Shown: positions 45,415 to 56,372 of the stretch, piece after piece
Numbering within the stretch: the first letter of the stretch is position 1
How the letters are laid out: each line of letters starts with the position of its first letter
Source: Stutzerimonas balearica DSM 6083
GTDB taxonomy: Bacteria > Pseudomonadota > Gammaproteobacteria > Pseudomonadales > Pseudomonadaceae
NCBI RefSeq assembly: GCF_000818015.1
Contig: NZ_CP007511.1
Span: 1,846,001-1,910,000, forward strand
Reading direction: 5' to 3'
Length of the DNA stretch: 64,000 bases
Translations under genes and position numbers: made by a program
The notes under the pieces: model-generated
Told to the model about the DNA's origin: nothing
The model's database searches: none
What the model saw: the letters and a program-made list of their open reading frames with translations, nothing else

Positions 45415-47556
45415 ATGCTGTCCCGACTTTCCATCCAGCTCAAGCTGACCGCACTGGCCGGCCTGTGCCTGCTGGTCATCGTCTCGCTGCTCATTTCCGC
45501 CTCGCTTTACCAGTCGGCCAAGAGTGCCGCCGTGGTCCGCGACATGAGCGCGAGCATGCTCGAAGCCTCGGCCGACGCACGCATGCAGGCGCTCGCCCAG
45601 GCCCAGGCGCAGGGGATACGTGCCGAGTTCATGGACAACTACGCCTATGCCCGCAGCCTTGCCGAGCAGGTCGCGATGCTGCGCGAGCAGTTCCGGCAGG
45701 GCGACATCAGTGCCCAGACCCTGCGCGTGACGCTGGCGTCGCGGCTGGGCGATGCGCTGAAGGCGCGTCCGCAGCTGCTCGGCGTTTACATGTCCTTCGA
45801 GCCGAACGGCCTAGACGGGCAGGATGCCGAGTTCCTCGACGATTACGTGGCCGGGAGCAACCTGCAGGGGCGTTTCTCGATGTACTGGTCGCAGATCGCC
45901 GACGGCCAGTTCCAGTCCGAGATGACCACCGAGGACGAACTCGCCGATACCACGCCAGGGCCGAGCGGCATGCCCTACAACAGCTGGTATACCTGCCCGC
46001 TGACAACCGCGGCGCCCTGCCTGCTGGACCCGTACATCGATGAGGTCGATCGGCGGCCGGTCCTGATGACCAGCATCGCCTTGCCGCTGCGCGACGGCGA
46101 TCAGGTGATCGGGGTGGTCGGCCTCGACATCCGCCTGGCCACGTTGCAAAGCGTGGTCGAGGCCGCCAACCGGGACCTCTATGACGGCCATGGTGACATC
46201 GGCATCGTCAGCCCGACCGGGCTGATCGCCGGGCACAGCGGCTCGGCCTCCTGGCTGGGCAAGCCGCTGGACGAGGCCTATGCGGAACAGGCCGGTGAAA
46301 TCCGTCGGGTCCTGGGCAGCGGTGCGCCGGCGTCGCTGGCTGCAAGCGAGCAGCTGAGTGTGGTGGCGCCGATTCAGCCGATATCGGCGGCCAAGCCCTG
46401 GGGCGTGGTCATTCGGGCGCCGCGTGACGTGGTGCTGGCGCGGGCGCAGGCCCTGGAGCAGACGCTGGATCAGCAGCGCGCGACCGACAACCTGTACTCG
46501 ATCCTGGTCGGCGTGCTGGCGATCGGCGTGGGGCTGCTGCTGGTCGGCCTGATGGCGCGCAGCATCACCCGGCCGATCCTCACGGTAGCCGAGCGGCTCG
46601 AAGACATTGCCGGCGGCGAGGGCGACCTGACCCGGCGCCTGGACTACGGTAGCCGTGACGAGCTGGGTCGCCTGGCGGTGGGCTTCAACCGCTTTCTCGA
46701 CAAGCTCCAGCCGATCGTCGCCGAGGTCAAACGCTCGGTGCAGGATGCCCGGGCGACGGCCGATCGCTCGGCCGGAATTGCCAACCACACCAGCCAGGGC
46801 ATGCAGGCGCAGCTCAGCGAGGTCGAGCAGGTGGCAACCGCCTCCAACGAGATGAGCGCGACCGCGCAGGGCGTGGCGCAGAACGCGGCCGAAGCGGCGG
46901 AGGCCGCGCGCTCGGCCGACCAGGCGTCACGCGAAGGGCTGGCGGTGATCGACGAAACCACGCGGCGCATCGAGCGCCTGGCGCATGACATGAGCAGCGC
47001 GATGCAGCAGGTCGAAAGCCTGGCCAGCAGCAGCCAGCAGATCGGCTCTGTGCTCGAGACCATTCGCGCTATCGCCGAACAGACCAACCTGCTGGCGCTC
47101 AACGCGGCGATCGAAGCGGCCCGCGCTGGCGAGAACGGGCGTGGCTTCGCCGTGGTCGCCGACGAGGTGCGCCATCTGGCGCGACGCACGCAGGAGTCGA
47201 TCGAGGACATTCGCGTGGTCATCGAGGGGCTGCAGCAGGGCACGCGCGAGGTGGTGCAGAGCATGAGCGCCGAATACCAGCAGGCCCAGGACAACGTCGA
47301 GCACGTTGCGCAGGCGGTCAGCGCGCTGCAGCGCATCGGCGGCTCGGTATCGGTGATCACCTCGATGACCCTGCAGATCGCCAGCGCGGCCGAAGAGCAG
47401 AGCGCCGTCGCCGAGGAAATCAATCGCAATGTGCAGGGCATTCGTGAGGTGACCGAATCGCTTACCGGGCAGGCCGACGAGTCGGCACGCGTGAGCCAGT
47501 CGCTCAATACCCTGGCCAATCACCAGCAGACCCTGATGGACCAGTTCAAGGTGTAG
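45415..47556 (+). CDS. Methyl-accepting chemotaxis protein with double-Cache sensor
   Basis: A 713-residue transmembrane chemoreceptor. Helix 1 is about 10-33, followed by a periplasmic dCache_1 sensor (about 40-345, with FEPNGLDGQDAEF and SPTGLIAGHSG), helix 2 (about 360-383, LYSILVGVLAIGVGLLLVGL), HAMP, and the signalling hairpin whose tip is AIAEQTNLLALNAAIEAARA (about 552-571) followed by GENGRGFAVVADEVR. ATG 45415 is preferred to GTG 45406. The ligand is unknown; dCache receptors of this type often bind amino or organic acids. It stands alone, 98 bp after norD. Confidence 0.94.
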   Translation: MLSRLSIQLKLTALAGLCLLVIVSLLISASLYQSAKSAAVVRDMSASMLEASADARMQALAQAQAQGIRAEFMDNYAYARSLAEQVAMLREQFRQGDISAQTLRVTLASRLGDALKARPQLLGVYMSFEPNGLDGQDAEFLDDYVAGSNLQGRFSMYWSQIADGQFQSEMTTEDELADTTPGPSGMPYNSWYTCPLTTAAPCLLDPYIDEVDRRPVLMTSIALPLRDGDQVIGVVGLDIRLATLQSVVEAANRDLYDGHGDIGIVSPTGLIAGHSGSASWLGKPLDEAYAEQAGEIRRVLGSGAPASLAASEQLSVVAPIQPISAAKPWGVVIRAPRDVVLARAQALEQTLDQQRATDNLYSILVGVLAIGVGLLLVGLMARSITRPILTVAERLEDIAGGEGDLTRRLDYGSRDELGRLAVGFNRFLDKLQPIVAEVKRSVQDARATADRSAGIANHTSQGMQAQLSEVEQVATASNEMSATAQGVAQNAAEAAEAARSADQASREGLAVIDETTRRIERLAHDMSSAMQQVESLASSSQQIGSVLETIRAIAEQTNLLALNAAIEAARAGENGRGFAVVADEVRHLARRTQESIEDIRVVIEGLQQGTREVVQSMSAEYQQAQDNVEHVAQAVSALQRIGGSVSVITSMTLQIASAAEEQSAVAEEINRNVQGIREVTESLTGQADESARVSQSLNTLANHQQTLMDQFKV

Positions 47557-47657
47557 CGTTCGGGTGCGCCGGCCGCGCGGGGCACGGCGCATTTCCCTGG
47601 CACGGGTAGGGATATGTGGCACTTTGCCACCCCTGGTCGCCTCGAGCGTCGCTTAAA

Positions 47658-49217
47658 ATGCGCAGCGTACGGTTCGCCGGATGTCGGGGTACGGGTTTGA
47701 AGGGACGAGCAGGGCTGCTGGCGTTATCGTTGCTGTTGTTGACACTGGTGCCGATGTGGGCCGCTGTCTTCGGCGAAATCCGCCATGAACGCATATTGAC
47801 CGAGGCCGCCGCGCGCAAGGATGCGATGAACCTCGCGACCGCCTTCGAGGCGCATGTACGCAGCGTGATTCGGCTGATGGACATGATCCTGCTCGACATG
47901 CGGGCTGACCTGCTGGATCAGCGACCGCTCGAGCAGACGCTCGGCAAAGAGCAGCAGGCGTATGGCAGCGTCGTCACCCAGATGGCGGTGATCGATGCCC
48001 AGGGCCGGCTGGTGTTCTCCAATCTCGCCAAGGTCGAGGCACCGTTCGACCTGAGCGACCGGGAACACTTTCGTGTACACCGCGACCATCCCCAGCAGGA
48101 CCGTCTGTACATCAGCAAGCCGGTGCTCGGGCGCGTATCCAAGCAATGGACCATCCAGTTCACCCGGCCCATGCACAAGGACGGGCAGTTCGCCGGGGTG
48201 CTGGTGCTCTCGGTGCCGACGGGCTTCTTTAGCGACTACTACCAGCAGATCGACGTAGGTGCCCACGGCATGATCGCCCTGCTCGGCACCGATCGCAGCC
48301 TGCGCGCCATCGCCTCGGGCGAGCCCATTCCGGGGCGCTATGGGCGTTTCCAGGTGCCCGAGTCGAGGCCTTATTTCGCGGCGCAGTCGCCGCCGCAAGG
48401 CTATTACGAAGGCATCAGCGCCATTGATGGCGAGCATCGGCTGGGCGCCTATCGGCGCCTGAAAGAAGACGGCGTGGTGGTCGTGGTGCTGCTGTCTCCG
48501 GATGACTTCATGGTGGCTTTCGAGGCACGTAAGCAGCTCTTGCTGGCTTCGGCAGCGCTGATCTCGGTGCTGTTGCTGGCGCTCGCCGTCCTCCTGTATG
48601 TGCTTGCCCGTCGCCACTTCCTGAGCACGGCGCGACTGCAGGACGCGCATCAGGTCATGTCGCAGCTGGCCAGCACCGACATGCTGACCGGCGTCAGCAA
48701 CCGCCGGGCATTGCTGCTCGACCTGGCGGCCGAGGTCGATCGTGCGCAGCGTCACGGCGAGCCGCTGAGCCTGGTGATGCTCGATATCGATCATTTCAAG
48801 CACGTCAACGACGCCTATGGCCACCCGATCGGCGATGAGGTGCTGAAGGCCTTTACCGCCACCTGCATGCGCATGCTGCGCTCTCACGACCTCATCGGTC
48901 GTTTGGGCGGCGAGGAGTTTGCGCTCGTCCTGCCGCATACCGATGCCGAGGGCGCGCGCTGCGTCGCCGAAAAGATTCGCCTGGCCATTGCCGGCGAACC
49001 CATCGTGACCTCGGTTGGCGACATCGCCATCACGGTGAGCCTGGGGCTGACACAACTGCAGGCCGACGACCAGCACATCGATGCCTTGATCGCCCGCGCC
49101 GACCGCGCGCTGTACCGGGCCAAGCGCAGTGGTCGCAACCAGGTGTGCAGCTGGGTGATCGAGGCGGATGGTTCTGGCAATGACTCGATTGGCCTGATGC
49201 AGGGCGTGCCCTGCTGA
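47658..49217 (+). CDS. Membrane diguanylate cyclase with Cache sensor (GGDEF)
   Basis: A 519-residue enzyme making cyclic di-GMP. An N-terminal helix (LLALSLLLLTLVPMWAAVF) precedes a periplasmic dCache-type sensor, and a second helix (LLLASAALISVLLLALAVLL) leads to a GGDEF domain with the active motif GGEEF. The inhibitory site RSHD lies exactly five residues before GGEEF, so product feedback is expected. The start is uncertain: ATG 47658 lacks a ribosome site, while TTG 47696 would begin close to the first helix. It converges on arcC. Confidence 0.92.
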   Translation: MRSVRFAGCRGTGLKGRAGLLALSLLLLTLVPMWAAVFGEIRHERILTEAAARKDAMNLATAFEAHVRSVIRLMDMILLDMRADLLDQRPLEQTLGKEQQAYGSVVTQMAVIDAQGRLVFSNLAKVEAPFDLSDREHFRVHRDHPQQDRLYISKPVLGRVSKQWTIQFTRPMHKDGQFAGVLVLSVPTGFFSDYYQQIDVGAHGMIALLGTDRSLRAIASGEPIPGRYGRFQVPESRPYFAAQSPPQGYYEGISAIDGEHRLGAYRRLKEDGVVVVVLLSPDDFMVAFEARKQLLLASAALISVLLLALAVLLYVLARRHFLSTARLQDAHQVMSQLASTDMLTGVSNRRALLLDLAAEVDRAQRHGEPLSLVMLDIDHFKHVNDAYGHPIGDEVLKAFTATCMRMLRSHDLIGRLGGEEFALVLPHTDAEGARCVAEKIRLAIAGEPIVTSVGDIAITVSLGLTQLQADDQHIDALIARADRALYRAKRSGRNQVCSWVIEADGSGNDSIGLMQGVPC

Positions 49218-49231
49218 GCCGGGCGGGGCTG

Positions 49232-49253
49232 CACCACCGGGCGGCAGGTGGTG
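49232..49253. terminator. Hairpin between convergent diguanylate cyclase and arcC genes
   Basis: CACCACC (49232-49238) and GGTGGTG (49247-49253) form a 7-bp stem with an eight-base loop in the 62-bp gap between the two stop codons. There is no T-tract, so termination is only suggested by position. Confidence 0.35.
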
Positions 49254-49279
49254 GCGCACGCTGACCGTCCGCCGCGCGT

Positions 49280-50209
49280 TCAGCGATAGCGGATGCCTGC
49301 GGCGCTGCTACTCACCCGCGTGCCGGCCTGGCCGAGGACGATCGCCTGGATGTCGGCCAGAGCGCCGATCACCGCATCCTTGCCGGTCTGCCGAGCGAAG
49401 CCGCAAGCCGCCTGGATCTTCGGCCCCATCGAGCCCGCGGCGAAGGGCAGTGGCTCGAGCGCGTCCGGATGCGCCAGGGCGATGGCCCGCTGCGCCGCGG
49501 TGCCCCAGCCGGTATAGGCGGCATCGACGTCGGTGGCGATCAGCAGCAGGTCCGCGGCCAGCACCTCGGCCAACAGCGCCGAGCACAGGTCCTTGTCGAT
49601 CACCGCCTCGATGCCACGCGAACGCTGCTGGGCATCGCACACGGTGGGAATGCCGCCGCCACCGGCGCAGATCACCACGCAACCGCGCTCCAGCAGCCAC
49701 TGGATCGGCCGCAGCTGGTGAATGCGTCGTGGCCGGGGGCTGGGCACCACGCGGCGGAAGTGCGCGCCGTCGGCGGCCATCTGCCAGCCTTTCTCGGCCT
49801 GCAGGCGGTCGGCGTCCTCACGACTGTAGATCGGGCCGATGGGTTTGCTCGGTGAGGCGAACGCGGGATCGGCCGGGTCCACTTCGACCTGGGTCAGCAA
49901 GGTCGCCAGCGGCGTGCCCGCGGGCAGCCGATTGCCGAGCTCCTGTTCGATCATGTAGCCGATCATGCCTTCGGTCTCCGCGCCGAGCACGTCGAGCGGG
50001 TAGGCGCCGTCCGGGCCGTAGGCCGCGCCCTGCAGCGCCAGCAGACCGACCTGGGGTCCATTGCCATGGGCGATCACCAACTGGTTGCCGGGCGCGATCT
50101 GCGCGATCTGGCTGCAGGCCAGCTGCACGTTCTCGCGCTGGCGCTCGGCGCTCATCGGCTCGCCGCGACGTAGCAGGGCGTTGCCGCCCAGGGCGATGAC
50201 AATGCGCAT
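49280..50209 (-). CDS. arcC: Carbamate kinase
   Basis: Last step of the arginine deiminase pathway: carbamoyl phosphate + ADP to ATP + CO2 + NH3. The 309-residue protein shows [61 protein letters not shown] and [11 protein letters not shown], all family motifs. ATG 50209 ([11 protein letters not shown]) is preferred to ATG 50215 because the GAGGA ribosome site directly abuts the upstream codon and Pseudomonas ArcC begins MRIV. Last gene of arcDABC. Confidence 0.96.
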   Translation of the reverse strand: MRIVIALGGNALLRRGEPMSAERQRENVQLACSQIAQIAPGNQLVIAHGNGPQVGLLALQGAAYGPDGAYPLDVLGAETEGMIGYMIEQELGNRLPAGTPLATLLTQVEVDPADPAFASPSKPIGPIYSREDADRLQAEKGWQMAADGAHFRRVVPSPRPRRIHQLRPIQWLLERGCVVICAGGGGIPTVCDAQQRSRGIEAVIDKDLCSALLAEVLAADLLLIATDVDAAYTGWGTAAQRAIALAHPDALEPLPFAAGSMGPKIQAACGFARQTGKDAVIGALADIQAIVLGQAGTRVSSSAAGIRYR

Positions 50210-50223
50210 GCTCATTCCTCGTG

Positions 50224-51234
50224 TCAGACGCCGCCGAGCGTGGCGACCAGCACCGCCTTGATGGTGTGCATGCGGTTCTCGGCCTGGTCGAAGACGATGC
50301 TCGCCGGCGACTCGAACACCTCGTCGGTGACTTCGATCCCGCCCGCCAGCTCCGGATGATGCCCGGCGATCTCCTTGCCGACCTTGGTCTCGGCGTTGTG
50401 AAAGGCCGGCAGGCAGTGCATGAACCTCACCCGCGGATTGCCGGCGGCCTGCATCAGCGCCGCGTTGACCTGATAGGGCAGCAGCAGGGCGATGCGCTCG
50501 CCCCAGGTCTCGACCGGCTCGCCCATCGATACCCAGACATCGGTGTGAATGAAGTCGACGTCGCGGACGGCTTCGTGCGGGTCCTCGGTCAGCGTCAGCC
50601 GCGCTCCGGACTGCGCGGCGAACGCGCGACAGGCGGCCAGGTGTTCTTCGTGCGGCCAGAGCGCCTTGGGCGCACTGATGCGCACGTCCATGCCCAGCTT
50701 GGCGCCGACCAGCAGCAGCGAGTTGCCCATGTTGTTGCGTGCGTCGCCGACGTAGGCGTAGCGGATCTGCTGCAGCGGCTTGTCGCTGTGCTCGCGCATG
50801 GTCAGCACGTCGGCAAGCATCTGCGTGGGGTGGTACTCGTCGGTCAGGCCGTTGAACACCGGCACGCCGGAGAACTGCGCGAGTTCCTCGACCACCTGCT
50901 GGCTGTAGCCGCGGTATTCGATGGCGTCGTACATGCGCCCGAGCACGCGGGCGGTGTCCTTCATGGTCTCCTTGTGGCCGATCTGCGAGGACATCGGGTC
51001 GATGTAGGTGACGTTGGCGCCCTGGTCGTAGGCGGCGACCTCGAACGCGCAGCGGGTGCGGGTCGAGGTCTTCTCGAAGATCAGGGCGATGTTCTTGCCC
51101 TTGAGGTGCTGGTGCTCGGTTCCGCTGTACTTGGCGCGCTTGAGGTCGCGAGCGAGATCGAGCAGGTAGCGCAGCTCGCGCTCGCTGTGGTGCGTGAGGC
51201 TGAGCAGGTGCCGGTTGTGCAGGTTGAACGCCAT
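50224..51234 (-). CDS. arcB: Catabolic ornithine carbamoyltransferase
   Basis: ArcB phosphorolyses citrulline to ornithine and carbamoyl phosphate. The 336-residue protein has the carbamoyl-phosphate loop STRTR (57-61), QIGHKET, the HCLPAFHN motif and the SMG-type loop typical of the dodecameric catabolic enzyme. [20 protein letters not shown] is the standard ArcB start. It lies between arcA (12 bp) and arcC (14 bp), consistent with one transcript. Confidence 0.97.
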   Translation of the reverse strand: MAFNLHNRHLLSLTHHSERELRYLLDLARDLKRAKYSGTEHQHLKGKNIALIFEKTSTRTRCAFEVAAYDQGANVTYIDPMSSQIGHKETMKDTARVLGRMYDAIEYRGYSQQVVEELAQFSGVPVFNGLTDEYHPTQMLADVLTMREHSDKPLQQIRYAYVGDARNNMGNSLLLVGAKLGMDVRISAPKALWPHEEHLAACRAFAAQSGARLTLTEDPHEAVRDVDFIHTDVWVSMGEPVETWGERIALLLPYQVNAALMQAAGNPRVRFMHCLPAFHNAETKVGKEIAGHHPELAGGIEVTDEVFESPASIVFDQAENRMHTIKAVLVATLGGV

Positions 51235-51246
51235 CGGGTCGGCTCC

Positions 51247-52503
51247 TCAGTAGTCCACGGGGTCGCGGGTGATCGGACAGGTCATGCAGTGGCCGCCGCC
51301 ACGGCCGCGACCCAGTTCACTGGCATCGATGGTGATGACCTCGACGCCGGCCTTGCGCAGCAGGGTATTGGTGTAGGTGTTGCGGTCGTAACCGATCACC
51401 ACGCCGGGCTCGAGCGCGACCACGTTGTTGCCATCGTCCCATTGCTCGCGTTCGGCTTCGTAGCTGTCGCCGCCGGTTGCCACGGTGCGCAGCTTGTGGA
51501 TGCCAAGGGCTTCGGCGACCACGTCGAGAAAGCACTTTTCTTCGCGGCGCACGTCGATACCGCCGGGTTTGCCCTCGTCGGGACGCAAGCTGAAGGAAGT
51601 GATCGCCTGGACGGCTTCGGGGTAGATGGTCACCAGGTCGCGGTCGCAGAAGCTGAACACCGTATCCAGGTGCATGGACGCTCGACCGACCGGCAGGCCG
51701 GCGACGATCACGCGTTCGGCCGCGCCCTGCTGGAACAGCGATTGCGCCAGCTGGCCGATGGCCTGGCGCGAGGAGCGCTCGCCCATGCCGATCAACACCA
51801 CGCCGTGGCCCAGTGGCATCACGTCGCCGCCCTCGAGCGTGGCGAGGCCGTGGTCCAGCTCCGGGTCGCCGTACCAGACCCTGAAGTCGGCATTGGCGAA
51901 GGTCGGATGAAAGCGGTAGATGGCGGCGGTGAGCAGCGTTTCCTGCCGGCGCGCGGTCCAGTGCATCGGGTTCAGCGTCACGCCGCCATAGATCCAGCAG
52001 GTGGTGTCGCGGGTGAACAGGGTGTTCGGCAGTGGCGGCAGGATGAAGCTCGAGTGGCCCAGGTAGTCGCGGAACATCCGCACGATCTCGCCACTGTGCG
52101 TCCCCGGCAGGTCATCGCCGGAGACGCCGCCGATCAGGTATTCGGCCAGCCGGCGTGGCCCCAGCTCTTGCATCCAGGCGCGCACCTCGTGATGCAGGCC
52201 AAGGCCCACGAGGTTGGGCGTCAGCTTGCGATCGAGCAGCCAGCGTTTGGCTTCGGTGTCTTGCAGCGTCTCGGTGAGCAGGTTGTGCATCTCCAGCACC
52301 TCGACGCCGCGCTCGCGCATCTTGGTGACGAAGTCGAAATGGTCACGCTTGGCCTGGCTGACCCACAACACGTCGTCGAACAGCAACTCGTCGCAGTTCG
52401 ATGGTGTGAGACGTTGATGGGCAAGCCCGGGTGAGCAGACCAGCACCTGGCGCAGCTTGCCGACTTCCGAATGCACGCCGAGCGGGGGAGTGGGTGTAGC
52501 CAT
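51247..52503 (-). CDS. arcA: Arginine deiminase
   Basis: ArcA hydrolyses arginine to citrulline and ammonia. The 418-residue protein has the expected catalytic residues: Cys406 in [16 protein letters not shown], the [10 protein letters not shown] histidine-aspartate motif, EGGDVMPLG and [15 protein letters not shown] 52503 has AGGAG 8 nt upstream and matches Pseudomonas ArcA length; the frame is open further upstream but without homology. It lies 53 bp after arcD. Confidence 0.97.
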   Translation of the reverse strand: MATPTPPLGVHSEVGKLRQVLVCSPGLAHQRLTPSNCDELLFDDVLWVSQAKRDHFDFVTKMRERGVEVLEMHNLLTETLQDTEAKRWLLDRKLTPNLVGLGLHHEVRAWMQELGPRRLAEYLIGGVSGDDLPGTHSGEIVRMFRDYLGHSSFILPPLPNTLFTRDTTCWIYGGVTLNPMHWTARRQETLLTAAIYRFHPTFANADFRVWYGDPELDHGLATLEGGDVMPLGHGVVLIGMGERSSRQAIGQLAQSLFQQGAAERVIVAGLPVGRASMHLDTVFSFCDRDLVTIYPEAVQAITSFSLRPDEGKPGGIDVRREEKCFLDVVAEALGIHKLRTVATGGDSYEAEREQWDDGNNVVALEPGVVIGYDRNTYTNTLLRKAGVEVITIDASELGRGRGGGHCMTCPITRDPVDY

Positions 52504-52556
52504 TCGCGTATCTCCTGTGTCGCGGTCCGGCCCGCCAATGGGCGGGGCCGGGCGGG

Positions 52557-53984
52557 TCAAAGGGTCAGGAAGCCGTCATAGAGGCCGTAGGCGGCGATCA
52601 GGGCACCGATCAGCACGGCGGCGAAGATGAGCTTTTCCGGCAGTGTGAATACCGGCTCGCCGAGCTCGCGTTTGGCCTTGGCGAAGAACAGCGCGCCGGG
52701 GGCGTAGAGCAGCGCCGACAACAGCAGGTACTGGATGCCGCCGGCGTACAGCAGCCAGGCGGCGTAGAGCAGGGCGATCAGCGCGATCAGCAGATCCCTG
52801 CGGCGCTCGCCCGGTTGCTGCTCGTAGGTCTCGCCGCGCCAGCTCACCAGCACCGCATAGGCCGCGGACCAGAAGTAGGGCACCAGGATCATCGACGTCG
52901 CCAGGTACAGCAGGTTTAGGTAGGTGGCATCGTTGAACAGGGTGATGACCAGCATCAGCTGGATCAGCCCGTTCGACAGCCAGAGCGCATTGCTCGGGAC
53001 CTGCCTGGCGTTCTCCTTGCGCAGAAAGGCCGGCATGGTGTGGTCGCGCGCGCCGGCGAAAAGAATCTCGGCGCACAGCAGCGTCCAGGCCAGCAGGCCG
53101 CCGAGCAGCGAGATCACCAGGCCAACGCTGATCAGCAGCGCGCCCCAGCGCCCGACCACATGCTCCAGCACGCCAGCCATGGAGGGGTTCTTCAGCGCCG
53201 CAAGTTCCGGTTGGCTGAGAATCCCCATCGACAGCACGTTGACCAGCACCAGAAGCAGCAGCACCGAATAGAAGCCGATGACGGTGGCCTTGCCGATATC
53301 GCGGCGCCGCTCGGCACGTGCCGAGTAGATGTTGGCCCCCTCGATCCCGATGAACACCCAGACGGTGACCAGCATCATCCCGCGCACCTGATTCAGCACG
53401 CTGCCAAGCTCGAGATTGCCGGTACCCCAGAAATCGGCCGTGAACACCTCGATCTTGAAGGCCAGCGCCGCAATGACGATGAACAGCACCAGCGGCACGA
53501 CCTTGGCGATGGTCGTGACCAGGTTGAGGAAGGCCGCTTCGCGAATGCCGCTGAGCACCACGAAATGGATGCCCCACAGGAGCAGCGAAGCGCAGACGAT
53601 GGCCAGTGCGGTATTGCCTTCGCCGAAGGCCGGGAAGAACAGCCCCAGGGTACTGAACAGCAGCACCAGGTAGCTGACGTTGCCGATCCAGGCGCTGATC
53701 CAGTAACCCCACGCCGAGGAGAAGCCCATGTAGTCGCCGAAGCCCGCCTTGGCATAGGCGTAGACGCCGGTGTCGAGCTCGGGCTTGCGGTTGGCCAGCG
53801 TCTGGAACACCAGGGCGAGGGTCAGCATGCCGATGCCGGTGATTGCCCAGCCGATCAGGACGGCGCCGGCACCGGCGCTCGCCGCCATGTTCTGTGGCAA
53901 GGAAAAGATGCCACCGCCGATCATCGAGCCGACCACCAGTGCCACCAGGGCACCAAGACGAAGCTTTTGCGCTGATTGAGGCAT
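52557..53984 (-). CDS. arcD: Arginine/ornithine antiporter
   Basis: APC-superfamily antiporter (475 residues, about 12-13 helices) exchanging external arginine for internal ornithine so that the deiminase pathway can make ATP without oxygen. [20 protein letters not shown] near the N-terminus and [17 protein letters not shown] in the middle are characteristic. It is first in arcDABC, and an ANR-type promoter lies immediately upstream. Confidence 0.96.
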   Translation of the reverse strand: MPQSAQKLRLGALVALVVGSMIGGGIFSLPQNMAASAGAGAVLIGWAITGIGMLTLALVFQTLANRKPELDTGVYAYAKAGFGDYMGFSSAWGYWISAWIGNVSYLVLLFSTLGLFFPAFGEGNTALAIVCASLLLWGIHFVVLSGIREAAFLNLVTTIAKVVPLVLFIVIAALAFKIEVFTADFWGTGNLELGSVLNQVRGMMLVTVWVFIGIEGANIYSARAERRRDIGKATVIGFYSVLLLLVLVNVLSMGILSQPELAALKNPSMAGVLEHVVGRWGALLISVGLVISLLGGLLAWTLLCAEILFAGARDHTMPAFLRKENARQVPSNALWLSNGLIQLMLVITLFNDATYLNLLYLATSMILVPYFWSAAYAVLVSWRGETYEQQPGERRRDLLIALIALLYAAWLLYAGGIQYLLLSALLYAPGALFFAKAKRELGEPVFTLPEKLIFAAVLIGALIAAYGLYDGFLTL

Positions 53985-54015
53985 TGCCGCTGCTCCCTGC
54001 CGTCCATTACCGCTC

Positions 54016-54058
54016 TATTTAGCGCCGTTGCAGGGGGCGTCTGGCTGATCCAGGTCAG
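54016..54058 (-). promoter_or_regulatory. ANR-type promoter of arcDABC
   Basis: On the reverse strand CTGACCTGGATCAG (54058-54045) differs at only two positions from the known P. aeruginosa arc box TTGACGTGGATCAG. The -10 hexamer TAAATA occupies 54021-54016. The box centre is 33 nt from the -10 centre, so the box sits near -41.5 relative to a start about 54009, some 25 nt before the arcD ATG. Anaerobic induction through ANR is expected. Confidence 0.75.
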
Positions 54059-54104
54059 CCTTTGCGCATCGGTCCATCGGGCGGCTTGCCGACCGCGACC
54101 GTGC

Positions 54105-55175
54105 TTACTGCTGCCCGGTGAGCAGGTACTCGACCAGCGTGCGCGCGCAAGCCTCCATGCCCTGCTGCATGATCACTTCGTAGCCGTGGGTGTTCTCGGT
54201 AGGAATGGCCAGGCAGCCGGCGCGAGGCGAGGAGCCCGAGCCGAGCACGGCGCTCGCATCCGAAGCAAAGCCGGGCATCAGCGCCGGCTGCGGGCAATAA
54301 CCGCAGCGCGCGGCGGCCTTGAGCAGCTCATCGGACACCTGTTTGGAGTAGAAGCCTTTCTCGTCACCCGTCAGCACGATGGGGTCGAGCGCCAGGCGGG
54401 TGTCGTACTCGGCGGCGATCGGACCGACTTCGAGGGCGATGCACAGCGAGCCGGGCAGGGTCCGCGCCGCGTACTGCGCGCCGGAATTGGTTTCTTCCTC
54501 GTTGGTCGTGAGCACGATCAGCACATCGCCTTGCAGTTCGTGGGCGCGCTCGGCCAGGCGGCGGGCGGCGACCAGCGCGGCGACCAGCGGTGCGCGGTCG
54601 TCGAGAAAATGCCCGGCGATACAGTCGCGTATCGTAAAGGGCCGGCGCCAGTGGCGGCTGAGCACCACCCGTGTGCCGGCGCGCACCCCCAGCTCGCCGA
54701 GTTCGGCTTTCGAATATCGGGTGATGACATGCACGTCGTGCCATTGCACGTCACCCTGCAACACGTGCATCGACTGGCTGGACTCGCCGGTGCCGTGCAT
54801 GGTGCCGAACGACAGGGCACCATGGACCACCTCGCGCTCGCCGAGAATGTCCACCGGACACATGCCGAAGTTCACCGGGTAGGCGCCGCCAAGCGCCACG
54901 ACGCGCAGGCGGCCGTCATCATCGATACGTTTGACCACCATGGCGATCTCGTCCTGGTGCGCCATTATCCGGGTGGTGCGGCGCTCTGCCTGCTCGCGCG
55001 GCATGCCAGTGGCCTCGATGCGGCCGATGAGGTTGGCTGCCTCGTCCTGCCAGACTGCCTGGCAGGATTGCTGCAATTGGCGCCGACAGATCTGGCGCAC
55101 CTCGTCCTCCTGGCCTGCGGGGCCGCGCGCCAGCAGGAGTTCTTCGAGCAGTGCCAGTTGTTCGTCCAGGGTCAT
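54105..55175 (-). CDS. M42-family metallopeptidase
   Basis: A 356-residue di-zinc aminopeptidase of the M42 (glutamyl aminopeptidase / endoglucanase-like) family. Metal and catalytic residues appear in order: AHQDEIAMVV (His, Asp), HFLDDRAPLVA (bridging Asp), TTNEEETNSGAQYA (Glu-Glu), ALEVGP and the C-terminal HGYEVI histidine. ATG 55175 (MTLDEQLALLEELL) is chosen; GGAGG lies 5-10 nt upstream. Some M42 members belong to the NAGGN osmoprotectant system, but no ngg genes are nearby. Expression and substrate are unknown. Confidence 0.86.
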   Translation of the reverse strand: MTLDEQLALLEELLLARGPAGQEDEVRQICRRQLQQSCQAVWQDEAANLIGRIEATGMPREQAERRTTRIMAHQDEIAMVVKRIDDDGRLRVVALGGAYPVNFGMCPVDILGEREVVHGALSFGTMHGTGESSQSMHVLQGDVQWHDVHVITRYSKAELGELGVRAGTRVVLSRHWRRPFTIRDCIAGHFLDDRAPLVAALVAARRLAERAHELQGDVLIVLTTNEEETNSGAQYAARTLPGSLCIALEVGPIAAEYDTRLALDPIVLTGDEKGFYSKQVSDELLKAAARCGYCPQPALMPGFASDASAVLGSGSSPRAGCLAIPTENTHGYEVIMQQGMEACARTLVEYLLTGQQ

Positions 55176-55292
55176 GCATTGGCCTCCGATTCGCGGTTGT
55201 TCCCCTGCTGTGACAGAACGCGGACGCAACCGTGCGCAACCGTGGGCCAAGGGCGCGGCAGTGATCGGCGGGCGGGCGCAGCGCGCCTGGCG

Positions 55293-56306
55293 CTAGGCGA
55301 GCGTGGCGAAGCGGCGCCGGTAGGCGCCCGGGCTGAGGCCGACGATGCGGGTGAAGACCTTTCTGAACGCGCCGGGGTCGGCGTAGCCCACCTCCCAGGC
55401 GACCCGCTCGATGGACAGGCGGTCAGCCTGCAGCAATTCGCGCGCCCGCCCGACCCGCAGTCGCTGGCAATACTCGGTGGTCGTCATGCCGGTGGCTTTG
55501 CGAAAGCGCCGCAGAAAGGTCCGCTGTTCCAGGCCGGCGCGTTGCGCGAGCTCGGCCAGGGCGGCGTCGCCGCCACCCGTCTCGTGCAGCCAGTGCTGTA
55601 CCGCGAGCACCGCCGTATCACCGTGTGCCAGCCGCGGAGTGAAGCCGCGGTAGTAGCGCTGCTGCCGGCCGGGCGGGTCGATCAACAGCACGCGCGCGGT
55701 CTCGAGCATGATCGTCGGGCCCAGATAGCGATCGACCAGGCGCAAACCGAGATCGGTCCAGGCCATGACGCCGCCGGCACTGATGATGTCGTCGGCATCG
55801 ATGATCAGCTGGTCGACATCCAGGCGAACGTCCGGGAAGCGGGCCGAGAAACCGTCCACGTGGAGCCAGTGCGTGGTGATGGTGCGGCCGTCCAGCAGGC
55901 CGGTCTCGCCCAGCAGAAAGGCGCCGGCGCAGACCGATGCCAGGGTGACGCCGGCCTGATGCTGCTGCCGCAGCCAGGCCCTATAGGGCGCCGCCGCCTC
56001 CGCCGAGATCGGCGTCTCGAGGCTGGCAGGCAGGATCAGCACCTGCAGCTGGCCGCGCGCCTGTGGATGCGAGTCGGCGACGCGCATCGGCAGGTCGCCG
56101 GGGTTCTCGAGTCGCCAGTGCGAGACGCGCAGAACGGGCGCATTGCGATTAGCCTGCTCGCCGGCGAGGCGACGCGCGATGCCGAACAGATCGGTCAGGC
56201 CGAGGACGGTGGCCAGTTGAGCACCGGGGTAGAGCAGGATGCCCAGCTCGATGACCCGCTCGCCGTCGCCTGTCGGTAGCGCCCCTGAAGATGTCGATCG
56301 CACCAC
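55293..56306 (-). CDS. GlxA-type transcriptional regulator (DJ-1/PfpI domain + AraC HTH)
   Basis: A 337-residue regulator. The first about 200 residues are a DJ-1/PfpI-like domain with the nucleophile-elbow region [22 protein letters not shown]-terminal AraC double helix-turn-helix follows (about 230-330, [20 protein letters not shown] then [20 protein letters not shown]). The start is one of two adjacent GTG codons (56306 or 56303). It is divergent from a cysteine hydrolase gene across 66 bp. This pairing is common in Pseudomonas and suggests it controls that gene. The inducer is unknown. Confidence 0.9.
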   Translation of the reverse strand: MVRSTSSGALPTGDGERVIELGILLYPGAQLATVLGLTDLFGIARRLAGEQANRNAPVLRVSHWRLENPGDLPMRVADSHPQARGQLQVLILPASLETPISAEAAAPYRAWLRQQHQAGVTLASVCAGAFLLGETGLLDGRTITTHWLHVDGFSARFPDVRLDVDQLIIDADDIISAGGVMAWTDLGLRLVDRYLGPTIMLETARVLLIDPPGRQQRYYRGFTPRLAHGDTAVLAVQHWLHETGGGDAALAELAQRAGLEQRTFLRRFRKATGMTTTEYCQRLRVGRARELLQADRLSIERVAWEVGYADPGAFRKVFTRIVGLSPGAYRRRFATLA

Positions 56307-56372
56307 TTAGCAACCTTCTGCTGACAGCCGATGATGGCCTTCCCTTGCACAGCATCGTCAAAGGAGCCAGCC

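Noticed and set aside
50221..52434. 737-codon plus-strand frame
   Set aside because: Antisense shadow of arcB and arcA.
53976..56279. 767-codon plus-strand frame
   Set aside because: Antisense shadow of the M42 peptidase and GlxA-type regulator, and it crosses the arcD promoter.
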